In this document: in pieces, positions 60,246 to 64,000 of the stretch | Position numbering within the stretch: position 1 is the first letter of the stretch | How the letters are laid out: every line of letters begins with the position of its first letter | Source of the DNA: Paenibacillus sp. Soil766 | GTDB lineage: Bacteria > Bacillota > Bacilli > Paenibacillales > NBRC-103111 | Reading direction: 5' to 3' | Assembly (NCBI RefSeq): GCF_001428105.1 | Contig: NZ_LMSJ01000054.1 | Location: 62,001-126,000, forward strand | DNA: 64,000 nt | The notes under the pieces: generated by a model | Database searches by the model: none | What the model saw: the letters and a program-made list of their open reading frames with translations, nothing else | Told to the model about the DNA's origin: nothing | Position numbers and translations under genes: made by a program

Positions 60246-62774
60246 ATGAGTGCAAGTAAGAATGCCTACGCGGCTTCGCGTGCAAAATCGAATGGAACGA
60301 TAACGACGGATAAGAGTTCTGTCATCTTTTGGGTATTGGCTGTGTTTACGGGCTTATTCATGTTCTGGGCACCTTTTCAAAGGGCTCTGTTTAATGGCGG
60401 TACATCGGAGTTTGAGAGAAGCATTTACTCTGCTTCTGTGTGGTCCTCCATCATCCTATTGCTTGTTGCGATCCTAGCATTTTTTGTTTTTAAGCTTCAA
60501 GAAAAGAAAGATCTCCTTACCATTCTGGTCTTCATCATGCCTCTTACTTACGTTATTTCTTTGTCGAATGCAGCTTCTCATTATTTGGCAACTAATATGG
60601 TTTACATCCAAATGCTGTATGCAACTTTCTTCATTTTAGGGGTATTTTTGACAAAAAACAAGCTTGGCGCGTCGATTGTTGCCCAATTATTCATGATCTC
60701 GGGATATTTCGTCGTGTTATTCGGACTTTTGTACTGGTTAGGCAACAAAACCTTCGCAGGACACCTTGTCGGTTGGTTTGCTCTCATGGATGGAACGAAT
60801 GCAAATCTATACCGTGATGCCGTGATGACAGATTCCAACGGTCTACGGTTAACCTCGGTCTTCCAATATGCGAACACCTATGCAGCCTTTTTAATCACGA
60901 TAACGCTTAGTTCTTTATTCTTCATAATAAAATCTCGTAAATGGTACGTAATTCTCATTCATGCTTTTTTACTGATTCCTACGATTGTCTCTTTCTGGCT
61001 AACCTTATCTCGTGGGGCCATCGTCGTTATCCCAGTGGTCTTCCTCATCATGATGTTCTTCTTCCGAATGAGCCGGCAGATTTTAGCATTGGTTCAACTG
61101 GGACTAGCCTTTATCACTTCACTGATTATTTTAGAAAATGTCACAGATATTGGCATTGGACTACAGAAACAATTCAGCGCTTCAGAATCTTGGCATGGAT
61201 GGTGGATTTTACTGCTCGCTTCCTTAGTTTTCGCTGGACTGTCCGTCGCTATTCAACGCTTTGGTGAGCCATGGTTGGAGCGCGTAACTGCTCGATTTGA
61301 CGCTAAGAAATATGCAACTTTCATTCTCCCGATCGCAGCTGTCTTGATTGGTGTCGTTGGAGCCTTTCTTATCTTAAGTGACACTGGCTTTAAGAACATT
61401 CTTCCCGAGAACGTCAAAACACGTGTTGAGAATATTAATTTCCAGCAGCACAGTGTTTTGGAGCGTGGAACGTTTTACAAAGATGCTGTGAAGCTGTGGT
61501 CGGACTATCCGATCCTTGGTGCTGGTGGCGGAGCTTGGGCTTCCCTTTATGAAAAGTATCAAAATAATCCATACACAAGTCGTCAAGCACATAACTTTGC
61601 TCTACAATATTTGGTTGAAGCTGGTGCGCTTGGATTCGTAGCTTTTATCGGCTTTGTAATTGCCGTTAGCTGGTTCTATATTCGGAGCTATATTAGAAGC
61701 TCTCAGGAAAAGCGAGATGGGCACTTCCTATTTTTCATTATCATGGTTTCCCTGTTGGTCCACAGTATGATTGACTTTGATTTAAGCTATGTGTACTTAG
61801 GTGCGATTCTCTTCCTTGCTCTTGGCGGGATGCTGAGCAACAGCTCCTCTGGCGAATTGCGTTTGAAGTCGAAGTCAGCTGTAATTCACAAGCTATTCCC
61901 TGCTAGTATCGCGGTACTGTCACTAGTTATGTTCTTCATCTCAGCACAGTTGCTTTCCGCGAATAGCAGTTACAAAGAAACACTAGAAGTTATCAAAACA
62001 AGCAAAGATTACAATCAGATTGTGAAGCCTCTTGATAAAGCCATTTCGTTACATCCTGGACATCCGGATTATTCGTTAACTGGTCAAGTGAGTCGAATTG
62101 GACTTCTCCTTCAAGTTTATAATCAAATGCAGAAGGAAAACCCGAGTGATCCTACGAAGAGTGAGCCATTCTTCAATCAGGCGCAGGATCTAATGAATCA
62201 GCTTCTGAAAAAAGAACCTCATAACCGTGTCGTGGCCATGCAACAGCTAAATATGCTTCTCATCAAGGGGGATCAACAGGCCGCTCTGGATTGGTCAAAC
62301 GCTCAAATTCTGAATTACCCTTGGTATATGGATATGTATGAGAAGAGTATCTCACTGAATATTGAGCTAGCTGGACAAGCAAATGGCAAAGGCAATGCAC
62401 AGGAGTTCAACACTAGATTAGATAGTGCTCTAGCCACATATAAGGATGTCCTAACTCGTATTGATTCTTTGAAGAACTTGCCGAAAGAACAAGCCCAAGG
62501 ACGTGAATTCGCAGTCACTCCATCGATGGCACTCAACATTGGCCAAATCAGCTATATGCGCGGTGATTATCAGGGTGCAGTTGCACTGATTCAACCACAT
62601 GTTACTGAGAATATGGATGACCAAGTGAACCGCCTATTAATCCGCTGGTATCTAGCCATTTTGCAAAAACAAGGTACGCTAGATCAAGCATTAATGAATA
62701 AATTAATTGCGAAGGATCCAAATGAGAAGCAAAGTGTTGATGCGATTGTTGCAGCTGTTTTTCCAGCTAAATAG
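60246..62774 (+). CDS. O-antigen ligase family protein with TPR tail
   Basis: 842 aa membrane protein. About twelve membrane spans with a Wzy_C/WaaL-type core (SFWLTLSRGAIVVIPVVFLI, GAGGGAWASLYEKYQ, SRQAHNFALQYLVEAGALGF: conserved Arg/His loop) up to about 560, then a soluble tail with TPR-like helices (about 590-830). By analogy with WsaB of S-layer glycan loci, it transfers the finished glycan onto a protein or wall acceptor. Only plus-strand gene of the locus, with its own strong promoter and terminator. Confidence 0.87.
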   Translation: MSASKNAYAASRAKSNGTITTDKSSVIFWVLAVFTGLFMFWAPFQRALFNGGTSEFERSIYSASVWSSIILLLVAILAFFVFKLQEKKDLLTILVFIMPLTYVISLSNAASHYLATNMVYIQMLYATFFILGVFLTKNKLGASIVAQLFMISGYFVVLFGLLYWLGNKTFAGHLVGWFALMDGTNANLYRDAVMTDSNGLRLTSVFQYANTYAAFLITITLSSLFFIIKSRKWYVILIHAFLLIPTIVSFWLTLSRGAIVVIPVVFLIMMFFFRMSRQILALVQLGLAFITSLIILENVTDIGIGLQKQFSASESWHGWWILLLASLVFAGLSVAIQRFGEPWLERVTARFDAKKYATFILPIAAVLIGVVGAFLILSDTGFKNILPENVKTRVENINFQQHSVLERGTFYKDAVKLWSDYPILGAGGGAWASLYEKYQNNPYTSRQAHNFALQYLVEAGALGFVAFIGFVIAVSWFYIRSYIRSSQEKRDGHFLFFIIMVSLLVHSMIDFDLSYVYLGAILFLALGGMLSNSSSGELRLKSKSAVIHKLFPASIAVLSLVMFFISAQLLSANSSYKETLEVIKTSKDYNQIVKPLDKAISLHPGHPDYSLTGQVSRIGLLLQVYNQMQKENPSDPTKSEPFFNQAQDLMNQLLKKEPHNRVVAMQQLNMLLIKGDQQAALDWSNAQILNYPWYMDMYEKSISLNIELAGQANGKGNAQEFNTRLDSALATYKDVLTRIDSLKNLPKEQAQGREFAVTPSMALNIGQISYMRGDYQGAVALIQPHVTENMDDQVNRLLIRWYLAILQKQGTLDQALMNKLIAKDPNEKQSVDAIVAAVFPAK

Positions 62775-62778
62775 AGAG

Positions 62779-62806
62779 GGTGCCACAGAGATGTGGCGCC
62801 TTTTTT
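62779..62806 (+). terminator. terminator after ligase gene
   Basis: GGTGCCACA-GAGA-TGTGGCGCC followed by TTTTTT, four nt after the stop codon. Confidence 0.9.
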
Positions 62807-62878
62807 GGTACGCAAAAAAAAGCAAAAGAAGCTACAACCATCAAGGATGGGATAGCCTCTTCTGATACAAACCCGATC

Positions 62879-64000
62879 TCATTTCTCAATCCACTCACGC
62901 CGCAACGCAAAAAGCTCGCGCAGCTCGCTTGTCGACATCTCCGTGACCCAGTTCTCGCCGGTGCCGACGATTTGGTCACTAAGTCCCTGCTTACGCTCGA
63001 TCATCTCGTCGATTCGCTCTTCGAGCGTGCCGAGCGTAACAAACTTGTGCACCTGCACGTTGCGCGTTTGCCCGATGCGGAAAGCACGATCCGTGGCCTG
63101 ATTCTCCACGGCCGGATTCCACCAGCGGTCATAGTGGAACACATGGTTGGCCGCTGTAAGGTTCAACCCCGTTCCTCCTGCTTTCAGCGAGAGGATGAAG
63201 ATATGGCAACGCTCCTCCGCGGGGAGCGTCGCATCCTGGAAGCGCGCGATCATCGCATCGCGCTTAACTGCACTAATCCCCCCGTGCAAGAACTGCACGG
63301 GCTCTCCCAGCGCCTGCGCAAGCGTAGCCTGCAGCAGGTGGCCCATCTCGACGAACTGGGTGAAGATGAGGCAGCTGCCTCCTTCGCTCCTGAGTTCGTC
63401 TATCATTTCAACCAACCGCTCCAGCTTCGCTGAGCGTGCTGTCACTTCAGCCGCGGCGGCGAGTGCGCCGCGCCGCTCTTTTGCCCTCACGCTTGCTCTC
63501 GCACTTTCACTTGCACTCGTACTCGCACTTGCTCTCACGCCTGCACTTGCACTCGCACTCACTCCCGCACCTCCCCTCGCCCCCGCTCCGCCAATCTCCT
63601 TCAAAAATAAACCCGGATGATCGCAAATCTGCTTCAACTTCATCAACGAGGTAAGAATGAGTCCCTTCTTCTCTATCCCACTCGTATCCTCAATCTTCTC
63701 CATCAAGCTTTGAACAACATTCTCATACAACGCCCCTTGCTCTGTAGTGAGGCGCACAAATGCCCTGCCCTCATACTTATCTGGCAAGTCCAACTGAATC
63801 GCTGGATCCTTCTTCAGACGTCTCAGCAGGAATGGCCTTATCAAACGCTGTACACGCTCCGTCAATTCCTTAGCGCCATCCCCATTCTTCTCGATCGGAC
63901 CTACATACTGTCGGTTAAAATGAGTCAGCGTCCCCAGATATCCTGGGTTCACAAAGTCAAAAATCGACCACAACTCGGTCAATCGATTCTCAATCGGCGT
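62879..64000 (-). CDS. SNF2 family helicase, C-terminal part
   Basis: About 373 residues to the stop; the N-terminus lies beyond the window. TPIENRLTELWS (motif III region), NRQYVGPIEKNG, LRRLKKD, LKQICDHPGLF, then the helicase C domain (SCLIFTQFVEMG, FLHGGISAVKRDAMIARF, LSLKAGGTGLNLTAANHV, FHYDRWWNPAVENQATDRAF, RIGQTRNVQVH). Typical bacterial SNF2 remodeller-like ATPase. An insert of about 55 residues, rich in Ala, Ser, Arg and Gly, lies between QICDHPGLFLKE and the helicase C domain and is coded by imperfect hexamer repeats (63488-63590). Confidence 0.94.
   Translation of the reverse strand, partial: TPIENRLTELWSIFDFVNPGYLGTLTHFNRQYVGPIEKNGDGAKELTERVQRLIRPFLLRRLKKDPAIQLDLPDKYEGRAFVRLTTEQGALYENVVQSLMEKIEDTSGIEKKGLILTSLMKLKQICDHPGLFLKEIGGAGARGGAGVSASASAGVRASASTSASESARASVRAKERRGALAAAAEVTARSAKLERLVEMIDELRSEGGSCLIFTQFVEMGHLLQATLAQALGEPVQFLHGGISAVKRDAMIARFQDATLPAEERCHIFILSLKAGGTGLNLTAANHVFHYDRWWNPAVENQATDRAFRIGQTRNVQVHKFVTLGTLEERIDEMIERKQGLSDQIVGTGENWVTEMSTSELRELFALRREWIEK

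Overview
This looks like a chromosomal window from a Paenibacillus-like member of the Bacillota. The evidence is a YesN/YesM two-component pair beside LplA/LplB/YtcP-type sugar ABC genes, S-layer homology domains, spore-former genes (cmpA, a YdcC-like lipoprotein), and a Bacillus-like order of alr, ndoAI, ndoA, tex, cmpA, sprT and tRNA genes. Most genes lie on the minus strand. No complete insertion sequence, CRISPR array or rRNA gene was seen.

1-8 kb (read right to left): a sugar-uptake operon with AraC-type response regulator, sensor kinase, two permeases, lipoprotein binding protein and an FAD oxidoreductase cut by the window edge. 8-20 kb: a glycerol-3-phosphate/glycerophosphodiester locus. 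It holds a giant secreted protein with a glycerophosphodiester phosphodiesterase domain and three SLH domains, the antiterminator GlpP, an HAD phosphatase, an Ugp-like binding protein with two permeases, an MBL-fold hydrolase with its own promoter and a small unknown gene. Two leader RNAs, one before the giant gene and one before the HAD/ABC genes, share an identical 20-nt element built into the 5' arm of a terminator; this is a likely GlpP regulon in cis. Neither ABC system here encodes its ATPase. At 19.9-20.4 kb two unrelated gene remnants (GH42 glycosidase and sugar permease) are joined head to head.

20.6-32.8 kb: housekeeping block. tRNA-Leu and tRNA-Glu, a chemoreceptor, tRNA-Ser and tRNA-Asn, SprT-like protein, a hypothetical gene, a 54-aa CmpA homologue, an unknown gene with a terminator in its leader, tex, the NdoA/NdoAI toxin-antitoxin pair, alr, a SEC-C protein, a YdcC-like lipoprotein and a 51-aa ORF.

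32.8-62.8 kb: a large surface-glycan locus resembling the S-layer glycan clusters of Geobacillus and Paenibacillus. It has an initiating sugar-1-phosphate transferase, several GT2 enzymes, a complete rfbACBD set for dTDP-L-rhamnose, a WsaF-like rhamnosyltransferase, a WsaE-like methyltransferase/glycosyltransferase, a Wzm/Wzt exporter, an O-antigen-ligase-like protein on the plus strand and an O-acetylation pair (MBOAT plus DHHW/AlgX-like). Inside it are decayed copies of rfbD and rfbB, a second intact rfbC, a PIN-domain toxin-antitoxin pair, and an AT-rich module (39.3-44.3 kb: nucleotidyltransferase, flippase-kinase fusion, HAD, polyprenyl-phosphate-type GT2, two small EamA/SMR transporters) that looks acquired. 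The window ends in the C-terminal part of a SNF2 helicase.
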